Position numbers and translations under genes: made by a program
Origin: Ramazzottius varieornatus
Taxonomy: Eukaryota > Tardigrada > Eutardigrada > Parachela > Ramazzottiidae
Length of the DNA: 64,000 nucleotides
Direction: 5' to 3'
NCBI GenBank assembly: GCA_001949185.1
Contig: BDGG01000003.1
Span: 2,649,158 to 2,713,157, forward strand
In this document: in pieces, positions 1-10,998 of the stretch
Layout of the letters: every line of letters starts with the position of its first letter
How positions within the stretch are numbered: position 1 is the first letter of the stretch
Notes under the pieces: generated by a model
What the model saw: only the letters and a program-made list of their open reading frames with translations
Told to the model about the DNA's origin: nothing
Database searches by the model: none

Positions 1-547
1 GACTCCAAGCACGCCGATCAAACATATCAACCATAGTTTTCGGGACTTCCGGGGTGCTGAACAGGTGCATCGGGTTGCCGCTGCTTTTTTCTTGATTTGC
101 AAATCACAAGAGCGTAAAGTGATAGGTAGAAGATCTGATTGCGGATCACGACAGAGATGAGTACTTACCTAGACTTAACACCCGGCATTTCGAAACATAA
201 TCACCTGCTCTTCACCAACATGAAGAAAATGCTTTTTTTCCCCGCGGAAATGGATCAGATAATCTGAGCCCTCTTTCTTTTCTCGCTACGTATGTGCTAC
301 GTAATTTTCACAGTAGTCTTCTGTGGTTCCAACTTCTATCTGAATATCAATATTTGCATGCAGTATAAAAGGGGAAGTTTTAATTATGGAGCGGCACGTG
401 ATTACATCCAGTGCGCTAACATGACACCTTATATATTTTCTCGTTACATTGTCCTGGATCTCATCCGTCATGATGAGTTCAGGGGCATAACTACCGTGAA
501 AGGCATCGTTTTTACCAAGAAGAAGCATAAAAAACAAAGGGAAAGTG
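1..547. other. Intergenic, no gene seen
   Basis: No convincing coding region. Open frames on both strands between about 286 and 618 overlap each other, show no family resemblance and run into the inverted repeat that begins at 548. I see nothing else of note. Confidence 0.5.
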
Positions 548-822
548 CTCCGCACACCACCGAAAACCACCATTGTCTCCGCACACAGCCTGTCACCGCC
601 GTAGTCTCCTAATACCACCTTTTCACCACCGTTAATTAATTAGAATTTCAAATCTCTGCGCACCACTCTTGTCCGGAGGTCTCTCAAGCGTCTTTCTCAG
701 GCGTCTTTCTCAAGCAAAGAACTGCGGAAGTGGTTTTTAGACTGTTCAATAGTAAAAAGATCGAAAAACTGTTACTTTCGGGAGACCTGGTACCAGAGTG
801 GGATAACGAAGCCCGGTCACTA

Positions 823-2568
823 TACTGTATTCCCCCGATTTCTTCGCGAAGCTACGTCACACGTACGTACAGACTGCCCGCAAGTAAAAACGGACCGCCT
901 GGGCCATAGAACTGATTGTTTGATCAGCCTTTTCCCGAGAAGACTGATGAATAAGTTTCCCAACAAGTCTTCCGACGAAGAAGATACCAGTGGGAGATTT
1001 TGTGTGGGCTTTGGTGTGTTGATCTTGAACGCTAGAGATGGGGAGACCACATGCTATGTACAGAGTCAGCGAAGCACTGAGGAATGTGCGCGGACAGGAA
1101 CAGAGTGGGAAGTCGGTGAATGCGCACGCGAAACTGGTTACAATTCCTGAATCGACGATAAGAGGATGGAGGTAACACAATCGTTCAGAATCCTTAACGT
1201 AGAGTCCAGTCTGATAATTACGCTTTGCAGGAAAAAGCTACCGAAAGGCACGTACAAAAGCCGAAGAAAGCCAGTCTACGAGGACGTTGAGAGACGGGTT
1301 TACCCGGAGTTTGTAAGGACAAGAAACGTTGGGCTTCCGGTCCGCGACACCGACATTCGTATCTGGGCAGTGCAGTCTGCAAAATCCCTCAACTTGAACG
1401 ACTGTAAAGCCTCCAACGGATGGCTTTATCCAATAAAGAAGAAGTACCGTTTGACTTACAGAGCAACAACAAAAGTGGGTAGAAAGACCAAACCCTCGGC
1501 TGAAGATGAGGTAGCTTCTGATTTTCCGCCTAGATTTCTTGGTGTTTCCTCTCAGCCCTGCTGAAAAGATTTGTCGTACGCTGAACCGGTATTTCTTTCG
1601 ACAGAAAGAGGAGCACGAGTTCATGGAACGCGTTGAAGAAATCGTCACGCTAGAGGACACTCACCCAAGCAGAATCATAAATTTTGATCAGATCAGCGTT
1701 TTACTGCAAAACACGTATGGTAAAACTCTTGTCGCCGATTGGTGAAAAGCAGGTGCTTGTGACCCAGGCACCGGGTGAGAAGGAAAGATTTACGGTGGGA
1801 CTTGCCGTAACTGGCGATGGGCGAAAGTTTCCTGCTGCTATACTCTTCAAAGGGGAAGCGAAGACCGGAAAGTTGTCGGGAAGGATCGTAAACAAGTTAG
1901 TGACACCGGACAACGTTATCGTGTACAGTACACGAACGGCGTGGTGGAACTCTCGTCTAGATTTGGAATGGATCGACGATTTTTTTTATGGTAAAGACCT
2001 AGAATTCTTGTTCCTTCTTCGTGATCACTTTCCTGGACATCTAAAGTTCGAGAGCGCCGAGCTTTTGGAAGAAATGAAAGTGCATCAAGTCTTCATTCCA
2101 AAGGGGCTGACTGGCAAGTATCAACCACGTGACGTTGGTGTTAATGCGCCCTTAAAATCACTGATGAAGAAGGCATATCATGAATGGAGGAAAGTCAGGA
2201 CTGATGTGACAAGCAAAGGATATTTGAAAAAACTATCTCGACAGGACTTCATAAATTTCGTTTCCGAAGCTTGGAGCCAAACTACCCCTGAAACGATCGA
2301 GAACGCCTTCGTAGGAGCTCAAATCCTTCCCGAACCTACGTACGAGTTGGCTTGCCAAGGCTTTCCTGAAGAAGACGAAAGAAACATTTTAGAGTATAGC
2401 TTTAGCTCTGTCGAGGAAGGTTCTGATGAAGAAACGGCAGATGACTCTTCTCTAGAATACAGCTTCTCGAGTGATTGTTGATTAACTGAAATTGGTTAAA
2501 TCTACCCCCTGGTGGTTAAAATTCCTGAAGTGTGACGTAGCTTCGCGAAGATACCGGCGAATACAGTA
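823..2568 (+). mobile_element. pogo/Tigger-like DNA transposon (Tc1/mariner superfamily), decayed
   Basis: Terminal inverted repeats of about 38 bases flank the element: 823-862 on the left and 2530-2568 on the right. Both read TACTGTATTC from the outside and share CTTCGCGAAGCTACGTCACA further in, with a few mismatches between. The outermost TA on each side fits the TA target duplication of Tc1/mariner elements. The interior carries a broken DDE transposase (1166-2481). At 1.75 kb it has the usual size for a pogo-type element. Assignment to pogo rather than another TA-inserting group rests on the transposase motifs. Confidence 0.8.
1166..2481 (+). pseudogene. Broken pogo-like DDE transposase
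   Basis: The reading moves through three frames, 1166-1564, 1539-1745 and 1684-2481, so at least two frameshifts interrupt it. The first part resembles the DNA-binding helix-turn-helix region of CENP-B/pogo transposases (DVERRVYPEFVRTRN and following). The second carries IINFDQ, the usual context of the first catalytic Asp. The third has the DDE core, with LLRDHFPGH at the second Asp and QPRDVGVNAPLK at the third acidic position. The conserved L-D of that motif is R-D here, as also in the second element at 39.6 kb. The tail is acidic and serine-rich. The copy is probably inactive. Confidence 0.75.
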
Positions 2569-3066
2569 ATCAAAGAGTTAGCGGTGTTCCGGCAAGTGCA
2601 GAGAACAGGAAGGACTCACGATCCTGAAGATCCGGGTGTTGATGAGTTCTTCTTGCCACCTGCAATCACGACAGAAGCGTGATCGAACTTTCTTCTCTGA
2701 AACTGAGTAATGAAAACCAATCTGGCAAAAAGTGGTGCTCGAAGTCCTTGGTGGTGGCACTAACTTAGAAAGTGGTGTACGGAGTAAACGGTGATGATGA
2801 TTTGGAATTGAAAGGTGGTATTAGGAGACTACGGTGGTGAAAAGTGCTATCAGGAGACTATGGTGGTGAAAGGTGGTGTGCGGAGCCTTCCTCAAAACAA
2901 AGACAGAACAATTGCCCCTCTCGACTTTGTCCAGCACGGACCGACAGCAGTCTTTCCGTGGGAACAACCATACCTATACTACTGTAGTATAAATATTACG
3001 TCTCGTCTGACAGACCTCTTGTTTTGTTGAATTTCTCAGCAAAATGTCAATACACAAGGAAGGGCT

Positions 3067-3159
3067 GCGGATGCAGTCACCGTTTTAACTAGCTATCGAA
3101 ACATGTAGCTACTGTACATGTTTCGATAGCTATGTAGTTAGAACGGTGACCACATCCGC
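3067..3159. repeat. Long imperfect palindrome (hairpin)
   Basis: Bases 3067-3107 and about 3114-3159 are reverse complements with few mismatches, sharing AGCTATCGAAACATGTA and GGTCACCG, around a loop of about six bases. Arms are some 41-45 bases. No coding function is visible. It may be a small fold-back element. Confidence 0.8.
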
Positions 3160-4629
3160 CGCCTACAGACGTCAGTTGTCCTAAGGTTGTAAATTCCTAA
3201 TTCCATTCCTTTCCAAATTCCGTTTCATTCCTGGAATTCCGTTCCGTTTCAAGGGGTAGCCGTTTGGAACGGTGGAATTCCTATTTGGAAGACTACCAAA
3301 AATCGGAGAAAATTTAGGAATTCCATGAGGTAAACAGTCAAAGATCCAACAGATCCTGTCGAAAAACTGAACCCGATGCTGGCTCACACATGCGTACCAC
3401 TGAGGCTAATTGGTCGTTCAGTTGAACGACCAATAGCATTTTCGATCCGTCGCACTAGAGTATGCGGCGAATTCAACTGTGCGTAAGTCCTTGACTTTCC
3501 CTTGGACTTTCAGGTCCGACAAGACCGAAAGTTCGGATCGGCCAATCTCCAGCTGGCTTTCAGTCTCAAAACCATATTTGTTGATGACTTCAGATCGTGT
3601 TTATTGTTTTGGATGGGTATGTAAAAAGAACTAAACTGGCAGATGGGACTTTGGAACTCCAGATTTTTGCGAGGACCTTCTGGAGAAGGAAATAAGAATA
3701 TAGGAAGATTAGGAATTCCTTTCCTATTTTCCATTCCAAGGGCATTTGGCCTGTAATTTACAACCTTGTCCTCGCCGTGGTCCCACAAAGGTCGGGATCA
3801 TCTCGATCAGATCCTGAGCTTCGCATCCAGGACTCCACGTATCCCTACAACGTCACCCTACCCTTACGCAGAGTGCTTCCTGATCGAGATCGGTGCAAAT
3901 GCTATATATGCCATCTCCGGTGGACCGCTATGAAGATACTGGAAGTTCGTCCACGTGCCGAAACTGCATAGCTTCAATCCAAAAGGATGTGAAACATCAT
4001 AATCCCGTTGAAACAGCAAGAAATCCTGCATGCAGAGGGTCTACGGGTACAGAACTCATTCGGCTCTTCACTCCTTTTCGATGGTCCTAATTATTTCACC
4101 CCGTTGACCCCGAAATATCAGAGAATCCCCAAGAGAGATTTTACAATGCATGTATCTATGTGATTTCGAAGATGTTAATCTGGTAATTTGACCAACCGGA
4201 CCATTTCATCCGGGATGAAGTCGTAAAGGTTTAAGACACAGTCTATAATCGGATGATGAGAACGAGGCGGGACTTCGGCCTCACGGCGGCTCACTGTCGC
4301 ATCCCTGCGAACCCTACCGCCCATAAAACCCGTCCGAAGATCAAGCGGCCTCCTGAGAGCTTACCTTGCACCTAAAGAAGCTCTGTACAGGAGTTGTTAT
4401 GGTTGGGACAGTGTGAATTTCGTGCGAGATCAACCTCGGATTTGTGATATGGAAAATCCCAGATGTGTAAGGGAGCCTTATGGAATTTCTGGAATTTGGC
4501 GGTTATTCCCTCTGTCGTTCGGTTCAGTCATGGAGTTCTGCGTGCTCTGATATACCGATACCGAGTTTAAGCTTAGTGAGTCGCGGGTCCTTCATATTCG
4601 TACATAGCCCGTCACTTTTATTAACGAAA
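3160..4629. other. Intergenic, simple-sequence and small palindromes
   Basis: No gene is recognised. About 3185-3330 and 3700-3745 are rich in GGAATTCC-like words. Bases 3409-3434 are a perfect 12-base inverted repeat with a 2-base loop (ATTGGTCGTTCA and its complement). The stretch just before 4630 is presumably promoter and leader for the receptor gene, but I could not identify a core promoter. Confidence 0.5.
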
Positions 4630-7600
4630 ATGGACACTAACGCTGGTAGGGAAGATATGACTTTCTTCAGCAGCACCACCTCGAAGAAATCCTTGACGTT
4701 GAATGTGGCTAATGACTCCGGAGACCCGATGGAGAACGTGGACGGATTCGGGCAGGAGTTTATCTATGGCTTGGGTTTCGTCTACTGCCTCATCTGTGTT
4801 GTGGGACTTGCTGGCAACACTCTCGTTGTAAGTGTACCGAAAAAGGTCGAACGAATAATCGATCTAAGAAATTCTCAAACGATTTTCACAGAATTTTCCA
4901 TGTATTATTTTCTCAATATGGGAGCTGGACGAACGCAACGTACTGTACGAGACCGATATCTCAAGTGACGCACGGTTTCGTTGTTATTGCGTGGATGGTT
5001 GCGCCACTCAAGATGAACGATCTTGTACAATTTTGTTTGCCCAATTCACATAATATTTAGCTGGTCTTCCGTTTTTCCCCGCACGATTTTTGCGTGGCAC
5101 CCATGCTTACCGTTCTTGCATCAGGGTTAGCGTAAGAAAGTCCTTAATGAAACCGGCTCCACGAATGTCCCACGATTCGACAGATAGCTAAATGGTCGAC
5201 ATTTGTAACCGCTCAGCTAGACCAGAGATAATGGTTGAAGAAGATGAAGCTCATTAGCACCACGGTGAACGGACCCTGGAAACGATTACTTTAGTTCGTT
5301 CATTCGTGCTAATTTCCCGTACAGCGTACACGTTTACTGTGGAGCAACCGTGCAGGGTTTCCAGTAAGCGTTTCTAAAAGAAACACCAGACTACTTTTCT
5401 GATTAACTGACGAGCCAATCCTCAAGAATGCAACTCCCCCCTCGGGCTATCAAAGTTCCGGGAAAGAAGACTGAGGTGCGGGAAAAACCAGGGAGAAGAC
5501 AGGGAGAGGAATAAATGGGAGACCGGCAAGTATTCGATATTCACGGAATAATTGTCATCTCTAGTGCATCTCACGTGGTGCAGTCTCCTTTGCTGCTGGC
5601 TGGAAACGTGCGCTTTCAGAAAGTTTCCCGATAAAGTTACGAGTAGTATGACATACTGAATTCTGTTTTACAGTTCTACGTGGTTTGCCGATTTTCGTCC
5701 ATGCATACCGTCACCAACGTCTACATTCTGGCGTTATCGTTGGCGGATATTGCTTTCCTGGTGAATGTGCCTTTCCTGGTGGCTACATCCGTCCTGGGAG
5801 ACTGGCCTTTTGGTGATGTTTATTGCAAAATGTACGTGTAGGTACAAAACAAACGGAATGAAAACCTTTGCAAAGAGTCAAAGACTCAATAAAGGTCCGC
5901 AGTCAAAATGTCGCCCATTACACCAATTGCTACGAACCTCACCCAGACTGACAGATGCACCAAAGCCACTCTTCAGGGGATCCCGTGAAGAGTGGCTTTG
6001 GATGCACTATGCCCCTAGCCTTCTCAACGATACTTTTGAGCCCCTTTACACTGGTGATCTACTTTTAATTTCGTGTTGTCTTTCCCTCTCCTTTCCAGTT
6101 ATTACTCCGTCACGACCATCAACCAGTTCGCCTCGTCTTTCTTCCTGGTTGTTATGAGCGCAGGTAAAGTAAGGCTTCTTTCCCGTGATCAAACCATAAA
6201 AGCACAATAAATCTTCCCCGCAATGACGGTAATCCCTATAATCTTGTTTGTGCTCACTTACAGATCGATACTTCGCTGTATGGTAAGCCAAGTGCCCCGG
6301 TTTTTCCTGGAAGAAGCCTGAGAAGAGATCTTTTTCCAAAACAAAATGATGTCGATTTTAGCCACCCTACTCTGAGCAGACAGTTCCGCACCACGAATAT
6401 GGCCGTCATCATTAGCATCATTGTCTGGCTCTTCGCCATCACACTAAGTAAGACAAAACAGGCGGGGGAAAGACCTTACAACTTGGTTCGCACCTGCATG
6501 CATATGGCCACTCCATCTAATAGAGTCGATGTATGCAGGTACGTGAAACATGCGACCAGTCCCAAGAGCGACCTTCCCCAACAAACAGTTTTCGTATTGC
6601 TGACTATGTCTGAACTCGGTTACTGACTCACGACGTCCCCTCTTCTCCCTAGTGTACCCTGTGTTCGTCTACTCGGGCACCGGTGTCGATGAAGAACCCC
6701 TAGAGCCAGCTAACGACTTCACACGGACCCAATGCAACATTTTATGGCCGCCTTCGGAGACCTTAGGCATTGATGGGTCAAAACAATTTGCTTTATATGG
6801 GTTCGTGCTGGGATTCGCCTTACCCGTCGCTCTGATGGTAACCTTCTACGGAATGGTCCTTCGCCGCCTGCGGAACAGCCATGAAAAGGTGACCGAGACT
6901 ACCACTTCTGGCATTCTGACAGCCACCCCTGCGCACAGCCGACGACGCAGCAAACTACGTCGCGTGACGATGATGATCTTCGTTCTCGTCCTTGTCTACG
7001 TCGTGTGTTGGACACCCTACTGGTGAGCGAACTTTCTGAGATACTGTAATCATTCTGAAATTCGGAAGCGTCATTTCGGGCCAACCAGAAAGTAAGGACG
7101 AATTGGGCATGATGGCCAAGTCGGACACACATCAAGTCTGGCCTATATGTGCTGCTAACTGCCCCCATGGCCGATTTTCCCCGTTTGCCTCGTAGATGCA
7201 ATAACCTTCGCCCTACTGCCTCAATTATAAAAGCGAATTTTTCCTTCCATCATTTTCATTTAGACTAAATTTCAGGGGTGTGCAAATACATATAATCTTC
7301 GCTGATGCGACCGAAGGGGAATCCACCGATATCATCGTAGCTTCTTTGTCCCTCCAGTGTCTATGCTTTTTCAACTCCGCCTGCAACCCACTCCTGTACG
7401 CCATCCTAAGCGACAACTTCAAGAAAAGCTACAGTCGAGCTCTGAAGAAACTATCTCACGAAAAGCACAGAGAGCAAACTAGCCCACTGGTTTTAGTCAA
7501 CGGGAAGCCACGAAACAGCTGGATGGACTCTGATGGCTTCTTGGGCGAACCCACTATTGCCTCGGTTTCCGCCCAGCCTCACGTGCACATTCGAGTGAAG

Positions 7601-7654
7601 CCACAGAAAGACGTTCTCTTCCGGGTTGGCGACGAAATGCTAGTGCTTCTGTAA
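4630..7654 (+). CDS. Allatostatin-C / somatostatin-type peptide GPCR
   Basis: Seven exons: 4630-4827, 5674-5831, 6099-6163, 6264-6282, 6362-6447, 6653-7022, 7276-7654; they join in frame into 424 residues. It is a plasma-membrane rhodopsin-family receptor with seven membrane segments. Visible landmarks are an N-glycosylation site near residue 28, GNTLV in helix 1 (62-66), LSLADIAFL in helix 2, DRYFAVCHP after helix 3 (from 141), CWTPYW in helix 6 and NPLLYAILSDNFKKSY (from 336) in helix 7 and helix 8. ILSDNFKKS and SADRYFAVCHP are characteristic of somatostatin, opioid and arthropod allatostatin-C receptors. By family it should couple to Gi/o on binding a cyclic C-type allatostatin. The DRY motif sits on a 19-base exon. 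ATG 4630 is preferred over the upstream in-frame 4480 because it gives a normal short N-terminus. Confidence 0.88.
5960..6001. repeat. Perfect 16-base hairpin in receptor intron 2
   Basis: CCAAAGCCACTCTTCA (5960-5975) and its exact complement (5986-6001) surround a 10-base loop. It lies in the intron between receptor exons 2 and 3. Confidence 0.85.
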
Positions 7655-8052
7655 AAGAGTTTTTCCTTCGCTTTGCCGGTATTCTAAACACGGTCTTTTG
7701 GTTGCCGTTTTCTAAATTCTCCCTCCCCTACTTTGACTTTAGTGGGTTTCCCTCTCAAGTATCGAAACACCGAATCTAAAACGAGAGTCGGAAGGAGTAC
7801 TAGCAGTCAGATTCAAAGCCTTTTGGTATTGATGATCGGGAGAGGAGATAGTTAACATAAGTTAAAAGAAAACAAGGCAAAACGATTACCATAAAACAAG
7901 AACGTACGCCCCGTGCATCGATCAACAACACAGTGTTACAAAACTGTTGATATTTGGAATTGTTGATATTTGATTCTCGACCATAACGAGTGTTCATAAA
8001 AAATGAAAATCATCGTACCGTGCTTAGCTACCTTGCTAAGACCTTCTTAGTC
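7655..8052. other. Intergenic between convergent genes
   Basis: 3' flanks of the receptor (+) and BAF60 (-). No gene or repeat recognised. Confidence 0.6.
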
Positions 8053-10293
8053 TTACTTGATGTTGAGTGCATGCTCCAGCTCGGTGCGCCGCTGTTGGAG
8101 CTTGTTGGAAAAGTAGCGGTGGATGGCTTCTCTGGACCAGTCGCCGTTGTAGTGTTCGGCCCGGCGTTCCGCTTCCGGTAGACCGATGACGTCCGTTATC
8201 ACCTTGAGATCGGTTGTTTGAGACTGGATCCACCTGACGATGAAGTTCTGCGGGTCGTCAGCGAAGCTCATGAAGAACTCGCGGTTTGTTCGGAGCTGGT
8301 TGATCTGTTCCACCGTGTCGAAAATCTGGACGGGAAGATCAATACACGGATTACAGTCACGGATATGACACTGAGGGATTATCGTACCTTCGCATCTAAA
8401 TCCTGAATTTCCTTTATCTGTGAGACCCCCTGGAAGAAGCTGGTCATGTGTGGCTTCGCTGGATCATCCACATCGACGTCAACATCGTAGCAGGCCATTT
8501 TCCGGCCTGACTCCGAATCAACCCTATAAGACAAAGACATCACTTATACTATAGGCTCCTTACATTCCATGCGTACTATATTCGAAAATGTCAACACTGT
8601 TTGCCAAGCCTTACGATATCAAGTGATGGATGACAATCGGGTCCGGTGGATACAGCAACGACTGGAGTCGCTGAGCCGTCTCTTGCATCCTGAATCGAGG
8701 AGTGTTGAAGATCTGAATATCACGAAGACACTGTAGTCATGTCACTCATTTTCGGACTTTGCAAGCTAGGTACGTGTTAGAAGGTAGTCAAGCAGGGAGA
8801 TAAGCTTATGCTTACCACGGTCAAAGGTGGGTCCAGGTTGATCCATTCAGGATGTTCGGGGTCTTGTAGCTTATTTCTCTTGATGTAGATCCACAAGTGA
8901 TGGAATATGTTGGCCTTGGTACCCACGATCAAGCCAAGAACCTTGGCCAGTCTGTTATCCAATTTATAGTGAGGTGGCTGGAGAGTATAGCATCGATCAG
9001 GAACGGTATCCCATAAAGTGACAACAAGGAAGCTAACGAACAAAGGCATAAGCATACCGTGTAATCCAGCATCAACATGATAACACATTTGACATTCCTG
9101 TCGCCGATTCGTTTCACCTGGAACCCGTCGGTTTCTTGCGTCGTCGATGAACGGTGCCACTGTGGAGAAAACCAAATATCAAATTAACGAAGACCAAAAT
9201 TGTAATCGACAAATTACATACCTCGACCAAATGGTTGTCTGGCCCATATAGTTCGCGATCGAGTTCGATAACCAAACTGCGGAAGAAGGAAGAAAACTTC
9301 CGTCGAGACTTGGCTGTATCCGCTGGTGGCTTTCCTGCCGCGTCAGGCTGTGGCAACGGTTTCTGCAAATGAACTCATAACAGACATCGGTATTTAACTT
9401 ATTCGCGAACGTACCTGACTTGATACTTCTCGAGACTTACGTTCAAGTCTTCCAGCAAACGTCCTTCAACACGAAGTTCCCACATGGGATACACTGCTTC
9501 ACCAGTTTCCCCAACGTCGGTCTTCCCTGGTGTGTATGTGTGTGACACAAAGATACGGAGCTTCTTCTTTATCTATCAATCGACGAAAAAAACCACATTG
9601 AAATTCGCGATTCGTGATGACTGTGTCTGACAACGTATACAATAACGTATACCTTCTGTGGCTTGCGAATGGCTTCCTGGATTTCGATCCTTTTACGGGA
9701 AATAGTGTAGTCTAGCTTGCGTTCAAAGGACAGAAGATCCATGTATGCTTTCGACTCCGGAACGATAGCCTTGATCTGAGGAACACGGAACGTTGTTTGT
9801 TCTATGTGCCAATAAGATGCGATGAAAAGGTGGTTACTTACCCCAGGATGAAGACTTCGATCGGCCAGTTTGCGTTTCTTCTTTGGTTGTGGCTGCATCG
9901 CTCCAGTAGACCCACCTGGTCCCGAGGTCTGTCCTTGCAGACGTGGTTGTCCACCCATCTGAGGATGTCCGGGAGCATTTCCGGTCATGGCTTGCGCAGG
10001 TCGCTTCAGCGCAGCCGTCAAGGCAGCACGACCCCCTCCAGGTCCATATGGCACAGACGGCGGTGGCATGTCGCTGCGTCCATGACTGGACATAGGAAAC
10101 TGGCCCGGAGGAAAGGATGGACCTGCATACCCGGGATTCGGCCCAAAGATAGGCTTGCCTGATGGTCCGGCCGTTGACTGCGGTGGAGGAGCAATCTGCA
10201 AAACATGGTTAAAGATTAACCGAAGAGTGAGTACTGTACTGTAACATCAACCGATTATGAACAAACCTGGAGGCCAGAGTGGTGAGCAGACAT
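8053..10293 (-). CDS. SMARCD: BAF60 / SMARCD, SWI/SNF complex subunit
   Basis: Ten exons in transcription order: 10293-10267, 10195-9842, 9775-9653, 9572-9441, 9362-9222, 9159-9058, 8977-8816, 8730-8615, 8523-8388, 8325-8053; they sum exactly to 521 residues. It is an accessory subunit of SWI/SNF (BAF) chromatin remodellers that bridges the core to transcription factors in the nucleus. The N-terminal 125 residues are Pro/Gly-rich, as in the family. Then come a basic [10 protein letters not shown] stretch, [20 protein letters not shown], a SWIB domain at about 290-365 ([24 protein letters not shown]) and a C-terminal helical region ending [11 protein letters not shown]. Similarity to human SMARCD1 runs through the whole length. 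The first exon encodes only nine residues (MSAHHSGLQ). CDK5 starts 705 bases away in the opposite direction. Confidence 0.95.
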
Positions 10294-10998
10294 CTTGCGG
10301 TCGTCACTGGTCCTTTGTAAGCGTGTCTGCGAATCAATATCTTGCTGTTTGCCCTTCGCAGGGATCCAGAGTTTCCACCGTAGTAAACTAGTAATGCTCG
10401 ATCGTCACAAGAAGTGCATCAGCAAGTGGCTCGACAACCTGGTGTTAACCAAAGTGCAACGGCGAGGATGGCTGTGTAGATAGCACAACAGAAAAGGGGG
10501 ATCTCCCTGGAACCTCCTAATATCATTAGTACAACGGATGACTCTCGATGATCAGCATCCTTTGCTTCCGAAACGCTCTACAAGTACTCAAGACGACGGT
10601 CGCAGAGCAAGAAGACGAGATCCGCAGCAAAATGACAACAAAGTCAAGATTCAACAATGCATTGAGAATTTCAGTAACGTGTTTACGGTAAACTGAACGC
10701 CTTCGCTCGGAAGCATTTCGACCAATAGCTTGGCCGGAACGCAATGGTCTCCGACTTAATCGCAACTGACCGCCCACCGAACGTAAACCGCAAGCTCTGC
10801 AGTTAAATTTATCTTCTTACCGGAAACGGAAGGCATTTTGTTTGTTTGTTGTTTTGTTAATTACGAGCTCAGACAGATGATCTGAAGCGAAACCTCAACG
10901 TCCACCTTGTCCTCAGTGTTGAATGATGGAGCTTGGAGAGTGATCGGACTTTGTGGAGTTGTCGTGCCTGCAAGCGCCCGTTCAGGATGAATGCTCGC
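10294..10998. other. Divergent promoter region BAF60 / CDK5
   Basis: About 700 bases between two outward-facing start codons, presumably holding both promoters. No further gene is recognised and I could not place a core promoter element. Confidence 0.5.

Larger units (their letters stand above)
548..2885. repeat. Outer inverted repeat enclosing a pogo-like element
   Basis: The arm at about 548-668, read on the minus strand, matches the arm at about 2775-2885. Both contain GGTGGTATTAGGAGACTACG followed by imperfect GGTGGTGA modules, and both end at GTGGTGTGCGGAG (548-560 and 2873-2885). Similarity is clear over roughly 110-120 bases but imperfect. The pogo-like element at 823-2568 lies wholly between the arms with its own different ends. 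The structure therefore looks like an older inverted-repeat element that received the transposon, or a fold-back element. The family is unknown to me. Confidence 0.6.

Noticed and set aside
286-618. Overlapping open frames on both strands
   Set aside because: No family resemblance, and they run into the outer inverted repeat; chance frames.
4480-4629. Upstream in-frame ATG for the receptor
   Set aside because: Would add 50 residues unlike any receptor N-terminus; the ATG at 4630 fits better.
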